In this document: positions 18,452 through 27,873 of the stretch, one piece after another | Layout: every line of letters starts with the position of its first letter | How positions within the stretch are numbered: the stretch's first letter is position 1 | Assembly (NCBI RefSeq): GCF_014696135.1 | Contig: NZ_JACJPP010000016.1 | Location: forward strand, 1-41,026 | DNA from: Nodosilinea sp. FACHB-141 | Lineage (GTDB): Bacteria; Cyanobacteriota; Cyanobacteriia; Phormidesmidales; Phormidesmidaceae | DNA length: 41,026 nucleotides | Direction of reading: 5' to 3' | Notes under the pieces: model-generated | What the model saw: only the letters and a program-made list of their open reading frames with translations | What the model was told of the DNA's origin: nothing | Database searches by the model: none | Position numbers and translations under genes: made by a program

Positions 18452-18886
18452 ATGGCAACCGATAACCCAAGCATTCTGTCCCACATTTCCCTAGGCACCA
18501 ACGATTTTGAAAAGGCCGTGGCCTTTTACGATCGCGTCTTGCCTACCCTGGGCTGCAAGCGAATTATGGAGCACCCTGGGGCGATCGCTTACGGCAAGGT
18601 CTATCCTGAGTTTTGGATTGGGGTACCCCACGACAACCAGACCGCCACCGTGGGCAACGGCACCCACATCGGGTTCGTTGCCCCCACAAAAGAAGCGGTG
18701 CATGCTTTCTACGAAGCGGCGATCGCCGCCGGAGCCCAGGACGATGGCCCCCCTGGCCCCCGCCCTGACTACGGCGAGCCCTACTACGGCTGTTTTGTGC
18801 GCGACCCCGACGGCCACAAAATTGAAGCCTCTTACTGGGATCTGGCGCTGATTGAAGAACTCTATGGGGAGCCTGCCCCGAGTTGA
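18452..18886 (+). CDS. VOC-family (glyoxalase-like) protein
   Basis: 144 residues. The start ILSHISLGTNDFEKAVAFYD and the end YYGCFVRDPDGHKIEASYWD are typical of a single-domain glyoxalase-like protein with His, His and Glu candidates for the metal (His11, His72-region GTHIGF, Glu near 130). This subgroup is common in proteobacteria and cyanobacteria with no assigned substrate. Neighbour of another VOC gene upstream. Confidence 0.82.
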   Translation: MATDNPSILSHISLGTNDFEKAVAFYDRVLPTLGCKRIMEHPGAIAYGKVYPEFWIGVPHDNQTATVGNGTHIGFVAPTKEAVHAFYEAAIAAGAQDDGPPGPRPDYGEPYYGCFVRDPDGHKIEASYWDLALIEELYGEPAPS

Positions 18887-18969
18887 GGAGGGGGTGGATA
18901 GGTAGATGGGCGAAGCGTTGGCAGAACCTAACCTATTCCCCACTCTAATAAAGCAAGTCGAATGGAGTT

Positions 18970-20277
18970 TTAGGGCGACCGCTCAGTCAGACTCAGATCT
19001 GCGGTGAGCCAGTCGATAAACTGCCGTGCTGTGCGGCCCGATCGCCCATTGTGGCGGGTGGCCCACTGGAGGGCGCGGGCGGTAAGGTCTTCCTGGGTGA
19101 GAGAAATGTTGGCTTGCTGGGCCAGGTGATAGACGATGGCTAGATAGGTGGGCTGGTCGGCGGGTTCAAAGGTGAGGGTAAGGCCAAAGCGATCGCTAAA
19201 GGAGAGCTTTTCCTGCATCGTATCCCACGACTGCACTTCGTCTTGGTCCTTGGGGCGGGGGCGATCGCTAAAAAATTCGCGCACCAGGTGGCGACGGTTG
19301 GAGGTGGCGTAGACCACCACGTTGGCGGGGCGGGCGGTGGTGCTGCCCTCAAGCACGACTTTGAGTGCTTTAAAGGTGTCATCGTCGTCCTCAAAGGAGA
19401 GGTCATCGACGAAAATGATGAATTTTTGGGGACGCGATCGCACCTCGCCTACAATTTGCGGCAGGGCTTGCAAATCGGCCTTGGCCACCTCTACCAGCCG
19501 CAGCCCCTGGTCAGCGTACTCATTCACCAGGGCTTTAACCAAGGATGACTTGCCCACACCGCGACTGCCGTAGAGCAGCACGTTGAGTGCCGGGTAGCCC
19601 TTGAGCAGCGCCAGGGTGTTTTGCACCAGCTGCTGTCGCGGGTGGTCGTAGGCGGTGAGGTTCCCTAAGCGAATAGAGTCGGGGTTGGCAATGCCGCAGA
19701 GCTGGTCCTGGTACCAGGTAAAGGCGCGGTACTGGGCCAGCAACCCTGCGCCATGGCGGCAATAGTGACTGGCTAGGAATTCTACGGTGTCGGCCCAGGG
19801 AGCGTCTTGGGGGAGCATCAGCGGCGGTGGAGTTGTCTCATCAATGGCCCAGGCTACGGGGGCTTGGGGGATCTGGGCGATCGCCTGTACCCACCCCGCC
19901 ACGGTGTCGCCGCTGAGCTGATGAAGCGACTGAAGGGTGCTCAAATCGCGGCGGGCGGCTTCCACCAAAGCGGTGGGCAGTTGGGCAAAATTGGTGCGCT
20001 GGGATTGTAGCGTAAACGGATTTTCGGCGTAGGCAATTTGTCGCAGCAGGTAGCTACTCCAACTGGCCTCGCTGGTAGCCAATGCTTGAAACCAAGCGCC
20101 GTAGGCGCGCAGGCTGAGGGCCGCATCTGCCGATTCTAGAGCCGTTAGCAGCGCCAGAAAGGCAGCTCCCACAGGTGGATCAAACGCCGAGCGGTAAAGC
20201 AGTAGCCCATCGATAAGCTGGCTGTATTGCTGCACCTTACTCTGGACGGTGGCTAACTCTGGGGTGCGATCGCGCAT
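18970..20277 (-). CDS. DUF815-family AAA+ ATPase
   Basis: 435 residues. An N-terminal helical part (~1-200) precedes an AAA+ core with Walker A GSRGVGKSS (237-245), Walker B FIIFVDDLSFED (~286-297), and sensor-like TSNRRHLVREFFSDR. The final part, RHNGRSGRTARQFIDWL, is the lid. DUF815 proteins are widespread single-copy ATPases of unknown target, sometimes described as RuvB/DnaA-like. It is monocistronic here and convergent with the VOC gene. Confidence 0.85.
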   Translation of the reverse strand: MRDRTPELATVQSKVQQYSQLIDGLLLYRSAFDPPVGAAFLALLTALESADAALSLRAYGAWFQALATSEASWSSYLLRQIAYAENPFTLQSQRTNFAQLPTALVEAARRDLSTLQSLHQLSGDTVAGWVQAIAQIPQAPVAWAIDETTPPPLMLPQDAPWADTVEFLASHYCRHGAGLLAQYRAFTWYQDQLCGIANPDSIRLGNLTAYDHPRQQLVQNTLALLKGYPALNVLLYGSRGVGKSSLVKALVNEYADQGLRLVEVAKADLQALPQIVGEVRSRPQKFIIFVDDLSFEDDDDTFKALKVVLEGSTTARPANVVVYATSNRRHLVREFFSDRPRPKDQDEVQSWDTMQEKLSFSDRFGLTLTFEPADQPTYLAIVYHLAQQANISLTQEDLTARALQWATRHNGRSGRTARQFIDWLTADLSLTERSP

Positions 20278-20454
20278 TCTAACCGTGCTTTGCGTAGATG
20301 ATTTTCCTGGAAAAGTTCACCTGACGAAGAACTCTAAACTCCAGTTTTCCTCAGGATATGGCTTTCGGACAGGTTGCGCGAGGCCAAAGCGGCTCATCAT
20401 ACCAGCGTAACGGCGCCAGATGCTCTATTCTAACAAAGTCGGGCTTAGCTGGGC

Positions 20455-20772
20455 CTATGTCCCGATCTCAGCTTTCATGCGCTCTAGGGTCTGATGCATT
20501 TGCTGAAACATCATGTCAGGGGTCATGCCAAACTGGCCTAGCTGCGTCTTGAGCTGTTCGACCGTCATTTGGGCCTGAAAGTCTTCGGAAAGCTCAAAGC
20601 GCTTCATGAAGATGTGGTAGCGCTCCATCATGGCTTCCATCTGGGCAATGTACATCTTCTTGCCCTCGCGATCGAACTTGCCGTAGCCACTCCCTAGCTG
20701 CACCAGCGACTGATAGTCCTGAAACAGCTGCATAGCCTCTTGCTGAACAATCTCTGAGTCAAAAAATCCCAT
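20455..20772 (-). CDS. DUF1825-family protein
   Basis: 105 residues starting at MGFFDSEIVQQEAMQLFQDY; an upstream ATG at 20823 adds 17 residues with no sign of conservation and is less likely. The protein is all-helical, with many Met and Gln residues, and ends GMTPDMMFQQMHQTLERMKAE. DUF1825 is a small soluble family restricted largely to cyanobacteria and is of unknown function. Confidence 0.85.
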   Translation of the reverse strand: MGFFDSEIVQQEAMQLFQDYQSLVQLGSGYGKFDREGKKMYIAQMEAMMERYHIFMKRFELSEDFQAQMTVEQLKTQLGQFGMTPDMMFQQMHQTLERMKAEIGT

Positions 20773-21185
20773 GGTTCTACGCTTAGCCCTAGCGTGAGCA
20801 ACTTGCGACACACTCGCGGGCAACCGAATGTATCTCTATTTATAAAGCCTAAGGTTTAGCTCAACCCCCGGCCAAGGGTAGATAACCCTACTTAGAGTGT
20901 TCCAGCTAGCCTTGCGTTGGCTGGGCGGCTTAAGCCATCAGCTGGTATCTAAATGCAATATTGACTGGGCTCACAAGCGCTCTAATCAAACTGACGCTCC
21001 CCATCCCTATTCACAGTCTTGCCACCGTTAACTCAATGGGCTGAGCCTACGTCTCTCAATGGGAGGTTTTTTTAGACGAAATACTCTGAAACTCTAAGAT
21101 TTTGCCGCTGGGCGCTAGAATCTAATAGCTGATTGGCACCACAGAATTCACGCCGCCAGCGCGCTGTACGTTCGAGAGAAACTCC
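20773..21185. other. Divergent intergenic region upstream of ybaB
   Basis: 413 bp without a supported gene between the divergent DUF1825 and YbaB genes. CTCAATGGG occurs twice in direct orientation (near 21032 and 21055), the second followed by a run of seven T (AGGTTTTTTTAG). I see no tRNA or riboswitch. Confidence 0.5.
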
Positions 21186-21530
21186 ATGTCACAAGGTCAA
21201 GGATTTGGGTTTGGGTTAGGCAAGATGAAGGAACTCACTGAGGCCTTCAAAAAAGCCCAGCAGATTCAAGAAGGGGCCAAGCAGCTGCAAGAAGAGCTGG
21301 AACAAATGGAGATCCAAGGAGAATCGGGCGGTGGCCTGGTCAAGGTCACCATGAGCGGTAACCAGGAGCCTAAGGGCGTCACCATTGCCCCCGAAGCTCT
21401 CAACGAAGGAGCCGAGGTGCTCTCTGACCTGGTGGCCACCGCCATGAAAGACGCCTACGAAAAATCGACGGCCACCATGCGCGATCGCATGGAGGTGCTT
21501 ACCGGTGGCCTCAACCTGCCCGGTCTGTAA
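21186..21530 (+). CDS. YbaB/EbfC nucleoid-associated protein
   Basis: 114 residues. An N-terminal Gly/Phe-rich start ([14 protein letters not shown]) leads into a helix rich in Gln and Glu ([20 protein letters not shown]), the central strand [19 protein letters not shown], and a C-terminal helix with [14 protein letters not shown]. The homodimer binds DNA with modest specificity and affects nucleoid structure. 18 bp separate it from the phosphatase gene downstream, suggesting an operon. Confidence 0.93.
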   Translation: MSQGQGFGFGLGKMKELTEAFKKAQQIQEGAKQLQEELEQMEIQGESGGGLVKVTMSGNQEPKGVTIAPEALNEGAEVLSDLVATAMKDAYEKSTATMRDRMEVLTGGLNLPGL

Positions 21531-21548
21531 GGCTCGGTTGCCAGTGCT

Positions 21549-22037
21549 ATGACAACGCGCCTTTTGTTCGTGTGCCTGGGCAACATTTGTAGGTCGCCCT
21601 CGGCAGAAAACATTATGAATCACCTGATTGAGCAGCGGCAGCTGGGCGATCAAGTGGTGTGCGATTCGGCGGGCACCGCTAGCTACCACGTGGGCAGTGC
21701 CCCCGATCGCCGCATGGCCCAAGCTGCTAAAGCCTACGGTATCGATCTGGTGGGGCGCGCTCGCCAGTTTGGCACCGTTGACTTTGACTGCTTTGACTAC
21801 ATTTTGGCGATGGATCGCCAAAATTATCGCGATATTTTGGCCCTTGACCCCACTGGCCAACATCGCGATCGGGTGCGACTGATGTGTGATTTTTGCCGCA
21901 CTCACCCCGACAAAGACGTTCCTGACCCCTACTATGGTGGCCCTGAAGGGTTTACCTACGTCATCGATCTCCTGCTAGATGCCTGCGAAGGGTTGCTTGA
22001 CCACATTTCAGCACATCCTGTGGCTATTTCCCGTTAG
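21549..22037 (+). CDS. Low-molecular-weight protein-tyrosine phosphatase
   Basis: 162 residues. The catalytic loop C-X5-R-S is at Cys9-Arg15-Ser16 (VCLGNICRSPSAE) and the general-acid Asp lies in VPDPYYGG near residue 120. Length is normal. It dephosphorylates tyrosine on cytoplasmic proteins or, in some bacteria, arsenate-type substrates; the former is more likely because the ArsC triad is absent. Probably co-transcribed with ybaB. Confidence 0.93.
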   Translation: MTTRLLFVCLGNICRSPSAENIMNHLIEQRQLGDQVVCDSAGTASYHVGSAPDRRMAQAAKAYGIDLVGRARQFGTVDFDCFDYILAMDRQNYRDILALDPTGQHRDRVRLMCDFCRTHPDKDVPDPYYGGPEGFTYVIDLLLDACEGLLDHISAHPVAISR

Positions 22038-22075
22038 CGGCTTCTCTACGCACCGTGACCTGCAAAGGCCCTGCC

Positions 22076-23824
22076 ATGCTTTCTTTTATGAAAACCGCGT
22101 GCCCTTGGCGGCGGCTTTGGCTGTCTTGGACTCTAGGGCTTTTAGGGGCACTGGCGACGGCCTTGCCGAGCGCTGCTGCCGAAAACCTGATTGTGACCTT
22201 CGGCATTTTGCAGCGTTCCATTCCGATCGCTGATCTAGAAAGGTTTGCGACCACAGGCGAGCTGACTCCTCAGCTGCAAGCCTATCGACGACAGCTCCAG
22301 ATATCGGATGAGCAGCTCGGCCAAATTCGAGAGGTGTTGAGCACCCCAGCAGGGCTGAGCCCAGTGGCGGTGGCCCAGTTTCTCTACACCGAGCAGGGAG
22401 TGCTGCTGCTGGAGCAGATTGGTCGGGTGGTTCAAACCCCCGTGCGCCAAGCCAACGTGCAAGCTCTACGCGGGGCGCTGATTTTGGCCGCTGCAGATCC
22501 TGAGGGCGGATTTACTCTGGTCAACGTGCTCAAGACCTACCCCACTGAGGCGATGCGCATTGACCTGATCGAGGGGCTGGCGATCGCCCAGGAGATCAAC
22601 CAGACAATTCTGCAGTCGGAGGCGGCCTTTAATCAGGTGCAGGCGATCGCCAGCGCTGAGGCTGCTGCTAACCCAGTCGATGCCGACGCGCTGCTGCAAC
22701 TGGTGCAGAGCGAGCGTCAGTACAGCGTCGATCGCATTCAGGTGGTGGTGCCGGGGTTGCCCAGCCCGGTGCAGCTCTACCTACCCAAGGTGTTGCCGGG
22801 GCGACAGGGGGTACCGGCCACAGGGTTTCCCCTGGTGGTGATCTCCCACGGGCTAGGGGGCACCCTCAACAGCTACAGCTACCTGGCGGAGTATTTAGCC
22901 ACCGGGGGTATTGCAGTAGCGACCCTGGAGCACCCTGGCAGCAACGACCAGCAGCTCTACGCTCTACTGGCGGGGCGCTCAGATGCGGTAGTGCAGGACG
23001 AAGAGTTTTTGCGTCGACCTCGGGATGTTTCCCTAACCCTCAACACCCTGGATCGGCTAAACCAAAGCCCTTCCCCAATTCGCAGACGGCTCGATCTGGA
23101 GCGGGTAGGGGTAATTGGTCAGTCCTTTGGGGGCTATACGGCCCTGGCGCTAACCGGGGCGAATTTTGATGAAGCGGGGCTAGCGACGGCCTGCCCCCCC
23201 AGCACGCTGTCGTTCAATCCATCGCTGCTGTTGCAGTGTCAGGCGGCGCGGCTGGGCAACCCAGGCAATGGTCTGAGCGATCCCCGCGTCAAGTCGGTGT
23301 TTGTTATGAACCCCATTGGCAGTGCCCTATTTGGGCCGACTGGCTACGGCCAGATCCAGGTGCCCGTCATGGTGGTGGCAGGCACGGCCGACACGGTGGC
23401 ACCCGCCTTTCCAGAACAGATTGAGCCGTTTACTTGGCTGACTGCCCGCGATCACTACCTGCTGCTGGTCAACCGAGGCACCCATTTCTCAACGATTGGG
23501 GATATTACCCAAAGCGATCAGCCGCTTACGATTCCGCCCGAGCTCGTTGGGCTAAACCCTGAGCAGGTGTGGTCTTACATGCAGGTGTTGGGATTGGCCT
23601 ACTTCAAGCTCACTCTGGAGGGCGATCAGCGTTTTCAGCCCGCTCTGACCCCCGCCTTTGCGGCGGCTCTCGGCGGTGAGCCCTACCTGCTAAGCCTGCT
23701 GGCCACCCTCACCTCCGAGAGCCTGCGAGATCTACCCGATCGCGATCCTGAACCGGCGAGCGACTCCCCAAACCCGATGCCAGACCAGCCTTTGACCCCT
23801 CTTCCCCAGACGGGGAACCCCTAG
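22076..23824 (+). CDS. Exported alpha/beta hydrolase with DUF1400 domain
   Basis: 582 residues from ATG 22076 (a GTG at 22055 would add seven). A Sec signal peptide (RRLWLSWTLGLLGALATALPSAAAE) is followed by a DUF1400 domain (~40-200) with the helical PLQAYRRQLQISDEQL-like segment. An alpha/beta-hydrolase domain then shows the oxyanion strand LVVISHGLGG, nucleophile GQSFGGYTAL (Ser), and a C-terminal HFSTIGD His. It resembles platelet-activating-factor-acetylhydrolase-like lipases of cyanobacteria; the substrate is unknown. The Pro/Ser-rich tail after residue ~555 is likely unstructured. Confidence 0.85.
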   Translation: MLSFMKTACPWRRLWLSWTLGLLGALATALPSAAAENLIVTFGILQRSIPIADLERFATTGELTPQLQAYRRQLQISDEQLGQIREVLSTPAGLSPVAVAQFLYTEQGVLLLEQIGRVVQTPVRQANVQALRGALILAAADPEGGFTLVNVLKTYPTEAMRIDLIEGLAIAQEINQTILQSEAAFNQVQAIASAEAAANPVDADALLQLVQSERQYSVDRIQVVVPGLPSPVQLYLPKVLPGRQGVPATGFPLVVISHGLGGTLNSYSYLAEYLATGGIAVATLEHPGSNDQQLYALLAGRSDAVVQDEEFLRRPRDVSLTLNTLDRLNQSPSPIRRRLDLERVGVIGQSFGGYTALALTGANFDEAGLATACPPSTLSFNPSLLLQCQAARLGNPGNGLSDPRVKSVFVMNPIGSALFGPTGYGQIQVPVMVVAGTADTVAPAFPEQIEPFTWLTARDHYLLLVNRGTHFSTIGDITQSDQPLTIPPELVGLNPEQVWSYMQVLGLAYFKLTLEGDQRFQPALTPAFAAALGGEPYLLSLLATLTSESLRDLPDRDPEPASDSPNPMPDQPLTPLPQTGNP

Positions 23825-23865
23825 GCTAAAACCGTCCCCTGTCCTGTTATGCTCTCAGAGGTGGT

Positions 23866-24357
23866 ATGAGTTCTGGTGCTGCAACGGCTGCAATTATTGG
23901 TTGGCGAGAGTGGATAGCCCTGCCAACGCTGGGGGTTCAGGTCATCAAAGCCAAGGTTGATACCGGAGCGCGATCGTCGGCTCTCCATGCTTTTGCTGTG
24001 GAGCGCTTTGAGCGGACAGGCAGGGCTATGGTGCGCTTTAATGCCCACCCAATCCAGCGCAACGACGATTATATTGTTACCGCCGAGGCCGCTCTGCTGG
24101 AGGAACGCATGGTGCGTAACTCAGGAGGGCAGGAGGAACTGCGCCCGGTGATTGAAACCCTGGTGCAGGTGGGCGGCGCAGTATGGGCCATTGAGCTAAC
24201 GCTGACCAACCGAGATGAGATGGGCTTTCGCATGCTGCTGGGTCGCCAAGCGGTGCGCCGTCGCTACTTGGTGGATCCGGGGCGATCGTACCTGCAACCC
24301 CTGCCCGAACAGATCAATTTGCCGATATCTACCCCTAAGCACAACCCCCAAGGATGA
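23866..24357 (+). CDS. RimB-type zinc-dependent aspartic-fold protease (DUF785)
   Basis: 163 residues with an AGAGG ribosome site. The motif [16 protein letters not shown] has the retropepsin-like DTGA catalytic signature of the DUF785/RimB family; [13 protein letters not shown] closes the domain. In characterised bacteria RimB trims poly-glutamate tails added by RimK. Its stop overlaps the start of the RimK-like ligase by four bases (ATGA), so the two are coupled, as in many rimB-rimK pairs. Confidence 0.85.
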   Translation: MSSGAATAAIIGWREWIALPTLGVQVIKAKVDTGARSSALHAFAVERFERTGRAMVRFNAHPIQRNDDYIVTAEAALLEERMVRNSGGQEELRPVIETLVQVGGAVWAIELTLTNRDEMGFRMLLGRQAVRRRYLVDPGRSYLQPLPEQINLPISTPKHNPQG

Positions 24358-25301
24358 CTCCTAGAAGCGCCATGAAAATTGCGATCTTATCCAGGGATGC
24401 CACCCTCTACTCGACTCGACGGCTGAAGCAGGCGGGGGAAGAACGTGGCCACGAAATGCAGGTGATTGACCACCTGCGCTGCTACATGAACATCACCTCC
24501 CATCAGCCCAAGGTGATGTACCAAAGCCAACCCCTGATCGATATTGATGCGGTGATTCCCCGCATCGGAGCGTCAAACACGTTTTATGGCACGGCGGTGG
24601 TGCGCCAGTTTGAAATTATGGGGGTGTTTACGGCCAACACCTCCATGGCGATCTCCAGGTCGCGCGACAAGCTCAGGTCGCTGCAAATCATGGCCCGTCG
24701 AGGCATCGGCCTGCCAGTGACCGGCTTTGCCCACTCCACCAAAGATATTGATGGCCTAGTCGATATTGTTGGCGGTGCCCCCCTAGTGATCAAGCTGCTG
24801 GAGGGCACCCAGGGCATTGGCGTGGTGCTGGCCGAAACCCAGCAAGCGGCCAAGTCTGTGATCGAGGCCTTTCGCGGCCTCGACGCCAACATTCTGGTGC
24901 AGGAATTCATCAAAGAGGCGGGCGGCATGGATATTCGCTGCTTTGTGGTCGGCGACAAGGTGGTAGCTGCCATGAAGCGCCAGGGGGCACCGGGGGAGTT
25001 TCGCTCTAACCTGCACCGAGGTGGGTCGGCCAGCCGCGTGCGCCTCACCCCCGAAGAACGCAGCACCGCCATTCGCGCTGCTAAGGCCATGGGCCTGCGA
25101 GTGGCGGGGGTAGATCTACTGCGCTCTAACCATGGCCCTGTAGTGATGGAGGTCAACTCGTCGCCCGGCCTCGAAGGAATCGAAAAGGCTACCGACATGG
25201 ATGTGGCGGGCAAGATTATTGACTTTGTGGTCAAAAACGCCGCGCCCAACGTGCCCAACGTGCCCAAGAAGGATAAGGAGCGCGACGGCATCAAATACTA
25301 G
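24354..25301 (+). CDS. rimK: RimK-family alpha-L-glutamate ligase
   Basis: 315 residues from the coupled ATG; ATG 24372 ([20 protein letters not shown]) matches the usual RimK N-terminus and may be the true start. An ATP-grasp fold is visible: [38 protein letters not shown], then [21 protein letters not shown] with the Mg-binding Glu/Asn pair. RimK adds glutamates to the C-terminus of ribosomal protein S6 and can make poly-glutamate; in cyanobacteria the acceptor is not established. The upstream zinc-protease gene supports this assignment. Confidence 0.93.
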   Translation: MTPRSAMKIAILSRDATLYSTRRLKQAGEERGHEMQVIDHLRCYMNITSHQPKVMYQSQPLIDIDAVIPRIGASNTFYGTAVVRQFEIMGVFTANTSMAISRSRDKLRSLQIMARRGIGLPVTGFAHSTKDIDGLVDIVGGAPLVIKLLEGTQGIGVVLAETQQAAKSVIEAFRGLDANILVQEFIKEAGGMDIRCFVVGDKVVAAMKRQGAPGEFRSNLHRGGSASRVRLTPEERSTAIRAAKAMGLRVAGVDLLRSNHGPVVMEVNSSPGLEGIEKATDMDVAGKIIDFVVKNAAPNVPNVPKKDKERDGIKY

Positions 25302-25330
25302 AGGGCCGGAGAGCAAGGTTTAAGGTGTAA

Positions 25331-25348
25331 TACCAAATCGATTTGGTA
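25331..25348. repeat. 18-bp perfect palindrome
   Basis: TACCAAATCGATTTGGTA reads the same on both strands. It lies 30 bp after rimK and 25 bp before a second palindrome. It may be the outer part of a dispersed repeat or an operator; no function can be read. Confidence 0.55.
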
Positions 25349-25373
25349 AACCCTGACTCATGATCAAAAACCC

Positions 25374-25401
25374 GTAGGGGCGTAGCATGCTACGCCCCTA
25401 C
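25374..25401. repeat. 28-bp perfect palindrome with GTAGGGGC ends
   Basis: 14-base arms beginning GTAGGGGCGTAGCA meet without a loop. The ends match those of the 29-bp palindrome at 27115 and resemble the MITE ends at 12619. It probably belongs to a dispersed family of GTAGGG-ended elements. It lies in the rimK-htrA gap and could end rimK transcripts. Confidence 0.7.
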
Positions 25402-25591
25402 AAATTGGGTGTATTCATCAGGATTTGATGTAAAGCCATTCCCTTAGCCCCATACCTCATCTCCCCTGCGCCGAATCGTCACAGTCAAATGGGCCAAAGT
25501 GTCACAGCTTCGCCACCCACCCGCCATTGCTGCGCCATACCATGACTCTATTGTTGTAGACATCATGCGACACATAAACGAGGTAACAGCA

Positions 25592-26899
25592 ATGGAGAAG
25601 GATGGTTCTGAGCGTTCTGAGCGGGGTTCTGGGCGCAGTGTGCGGCCCACCGTTAAGTCGTTAGCCCTAGTGATGTTGGGGGCAGGAATCGCCACTGCCG
25701 GTGGCCAGGCTATCAGTGCCCTGGTGCAGCCTTCGAATAATAGCCAGCCGATCACGACTGACGTCTTTTGGGACAATGGCTTCTGGAATAGCGATCGGGA
25801 TTCGGCCGTCCCTGAGGCGGAAGCTCAAGAGAGCCAGCCCCAGGGCAGCGTTGCTCAGAATGGTCTGGCGATCGCCCCCTCGGTGTCCAGTCCCAACGTC
25901 ATCGCCGACATTGTGCGCCAGGTAGAACCCTCGGTTGTTCGCATTAACGCGACCCGCACGGTGCAAACCAATCTGCCGCCGATGTTCCAAGACCCGTTCT
26001 TCCGGCAGTTCTTTGGCAACATGCAGGTGCCCCAAGGAGAGCAGGTGCAGCGGGGCGTGGGCTCTGGTTTTATTACCTCCGCTGACGGGCAAATCATCAC
26101 CAACGCCCACGTGGTAGCTGGGGCCGATGAAGTGGAGGTCACCCTGACGGACGGGCGTAGCTTTACTGGCGAGGTGCTAGGGGCCGACCAGGTGACCGAC
26201 GTTGCCGTGATCAAAATTGATGCCAACAACCTGCCTACCGTAGCCATCAGCGACTCGGATCAGCTGCAGACGGGTGAGTGGGCGATCGCCATTGGCAACC
26301 CACTAGGCCTCGACAGCACGGTCACCGCCGGGATCATCAGTGCCACCGGTCGCTCTAGCCGCGAGGTGGGCGTACCCGATAAGCGGGTTGAGTTTATTCA
26401 AACCGATGCCGCCATTAACCCCGGTAACTCTGGCGGTCCCTTGCTCAACCTCAACGGCGAGGTGATTGGCGTCAACACTGCCATTATTCAAGGGGCGCAG
26501 GGGATTGGTTTTGCCATTCCCATCAACACCGTGCAGCGGATCAGCGCTCAGCTGATTGAAACCGGTCGGGTGGAGCATGCCTACCTCGGCATTCAAATGG
26601 CAAATCTGTCGCCCGAGGTGAAGGAAAACATTAACAACAGTCCCGATCGGCCTTTTACCGTAGAGGAAGAGGAAGGTGTGCTGATTGTGCAGGTAATGCG
26701 CAACTCCCCAGCGGCCCAAGGCGGTCTGCGCCCAGGTGACGTGATTGTGGCCGTTGAGGGCCAGCCCGTCAAGGAAAGTGCCGCCGTTCAGCAAGCTGTG
26801 GAGGGCTCGACCGTCGGGCAAGATCTGGCTCTGACCCTGCGGCGTGACGGTCGCGAACAGACCATAACGGTTCGTCCTGGCAATGTGCCAACTCGCTAA
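25592..26899 (+). CDS. HtrA/Deg-family serine protease with PDZ domain
   Basis: 435 residues from ATG 25592 ([16 protein letters not shown]), which has GAGG ten bases upstream; the longer frame from 25499 is unlikely. A membrane segment near 24-45 ([20 protein letters not shown]) acts as anchor or signal. Trypsin-like triad: His173 (TNAHVV), Asp203 (DVAVIKID), Ser280 ([10 protein letters not shown]). One PDZ domain occupies ~320-430 ([31 protein letters not shown]). Cyanobacteria usually have three such proteases (HtrA, HhoA, HhoB), working on misfolded envelope and lumen proteins; which one this is needs a tree. Confidence 0.93.
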   Translation: MEKDGSERSERGSGRSVRPTVKSLALVMLGAGIATAGGQAISALVQPSNNSQPITTDVFWDNGFWNSDRDSAVPEAEAQESQPQGSVAQNGLAIAPSVSSPNVIADIVRQVEPSVVRINATRTVQTNLPPMFQDPFFRQFFGNMQVPQGEQVQRGVGSGFITSADGQIITNAHVVAGADEVEVTLTDGRSFTGEVLGADQVTDVAVIKIDANNLPTVAISDSDQLQTGEWAIAIGNPLGLDSTVTAGIISATGRSSREVGVPDKRVEFIQTDAAINPGNSGGPLLNLNGEVIGVNTAIIQGAQGIGFAIPINTVQRISAQLIETGRVEHAYLGIQMANLSPEVKENINNSPDRPFTVEEEEGVLIVQVMRNSPAAQGGLRPGDVIVAVEGQPVKESAAVQQAVEGSTVGQDLALTLRRDGREQTITVRPGNVPTR

Positions 26900-26942
26900 T
26901 GCATCTACCGGGTTCCCCTCGCTACGGTGGAACCGATGCATC

Positions 26943-26970
26943 AAGGCGCGGCCGAGGCCGCGCCTTTTTT
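26943..26970 (+). terminator. Intrinsic terminator after the htrA-type gene
   Basis: AAGGCGCGGCC and GGCCGCGCCTT pair exactly around a 2-base turn, followed by TTTT. A weaker hairpin (GCATC...GATGC with GGTTCC/GGAACC inside, 26900-26941) precedes it. Confidence 0.88.
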
Positions 26971-27206
26971 GTTGGGATAGACTAGGGCGTTAGGTCGTTG
27001 TTGGGTAGCGGAACATTGACGGCTTGTTGCATTGCGATCGCCACAGATTGGCCCGTAGAGCAACATTGACCCATGATAGATATTGCAGCAGTTGATTTAG
27101 TGCGGAATCCTCTGGTAGGGGCATTGCACTGCAATGCCCCTACGTTGAACCTGTCCTAACCCAATGGACATTTGCAATAGCACAGATAGCGCAGGGAAAT
27201 TTCACT
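26971..27206. other. Intergenic region with a GTAGGGGC palindrome
   Basis: 236 bp without a gene. It contains the palindrome at 27115-27143 listed separately. The promoter for the glycosyltransferase gene at 27207 should lie here. Confidence 0.5.
27115..27143. repeat. 29-bp palindrome with GTAGGGGC ends
   Basis: GTAGGGGCATTGCA (27115-27128) pairs exactly with 27130-27143 around a single C. The GTAGGGGC ends are the same as in the palindrome at 25374-25401, 1.7 kb away, while the inner bases differ. This pattern of conserved ends with variable core suggests a dispersed non-coding element. Confidence 0.7.
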
Positions 27207-27857
27207 ATGGCTCAACCACAGGCCAGCGCTGAAGAGCGGCCCTTTGGCCTGCTAATATTTACCCGCTACCCAGAGCCTGGACGCACCAAAACTCGCCTGA
27301 TTCCTCACCTGGGGCCAGAGGGTGCGGCAACGCTTCAGCGCCAAATGACTGAGCATGTGCTGGCTCAAGTAACCGCTGCTGCCCAACGTTTGCCCCTAGC
27401 GGTGGAGGTTCATTTTGCAGGGGGCAGTTTGGCGCAAATGCAGGGCTGGCTGGGCAGTGCTGTCACCTATTGCGCCCAAGGCTCGGGTTCCCTGGGCGAT
27501 CGCCTGATCGCTGCTTTTGGACAAAGCTTTGATCTGGGCCGCTCTGGGGCGATCGCCATTGGCAGCGACTGCCCCGCTCTAGGTACCGATCACCTCGCCG
27601 CCGCGCTCCAGGCCCTAGAGCGGGTTGATGTAGCGATCGGCCCCGCTACCGACGGCGGCTACTACCTGATTGGGCTACGGCAGCTAGAGATGGCTCTATT
27701 CAAAGACATCGACTGGGGCACCGACCGGGTATTGAAGCAAACCCTGGCGATCGCCAGGGCTCAAGGGCTCACCGTTGAGCAGCTGACCCCGCTTACCGAC
27801 ATCGACTATCCCGCTGACCTCCCTCAGTGGGAGCGCATCGTCAGCGGGGGCGTCTAG
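27207..27857 (+). CDS. TIGR04282-like glycosyltransferase (arsenosugar biosynthesis type, DUF2064)
   Basis: 216 residues, GT-A-like fold. The opening LLIFTRYPEPGRTKTRLIPH is the hallmark of DUF2064/TIGR04282, with a nucleotide-sugar loop (AIAIGSDCPAL, Asp of the DxD-like site) and ATDGGYYLIGL. TIGR04282 and TIGR04283 proteins are named for co-occurrence with arsenosugar genes, and their exact reactions are not firmly established. A TIGR04283-like gene is also in this window (35989-36729). An AGGGAAA ribosome site precedes the ATG. Confidence 0.85.
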   Translation: MAQPQASAEERPFGLLIFTRYPEPGRTKTRLIPHLGPEGAATLQRQMTEHVLAQVTAAAQRLPLAVEVHFAGGSLAQMQGWLGSAVTYCAQGSGSLGDRLIAAFGQSFDLGRSGAIAIGSDCPALGTDHLAAALQALERVDVAIGPATDGGYYLIGLRQLEMALFKDIDWGTDRVLKQTLAIARAQGLTVEQLTPLTDIDYPADLPQWERIVSGGV

Positions 27858-27873
27858 AGGATGCTGTTTTAGG

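Noticed and set aside
24584..25294. 236-residue frame opposite rimK
   Set aside because: Ser/Arg/Thr-rich shadow of the ATP-grasp gene; no family features.
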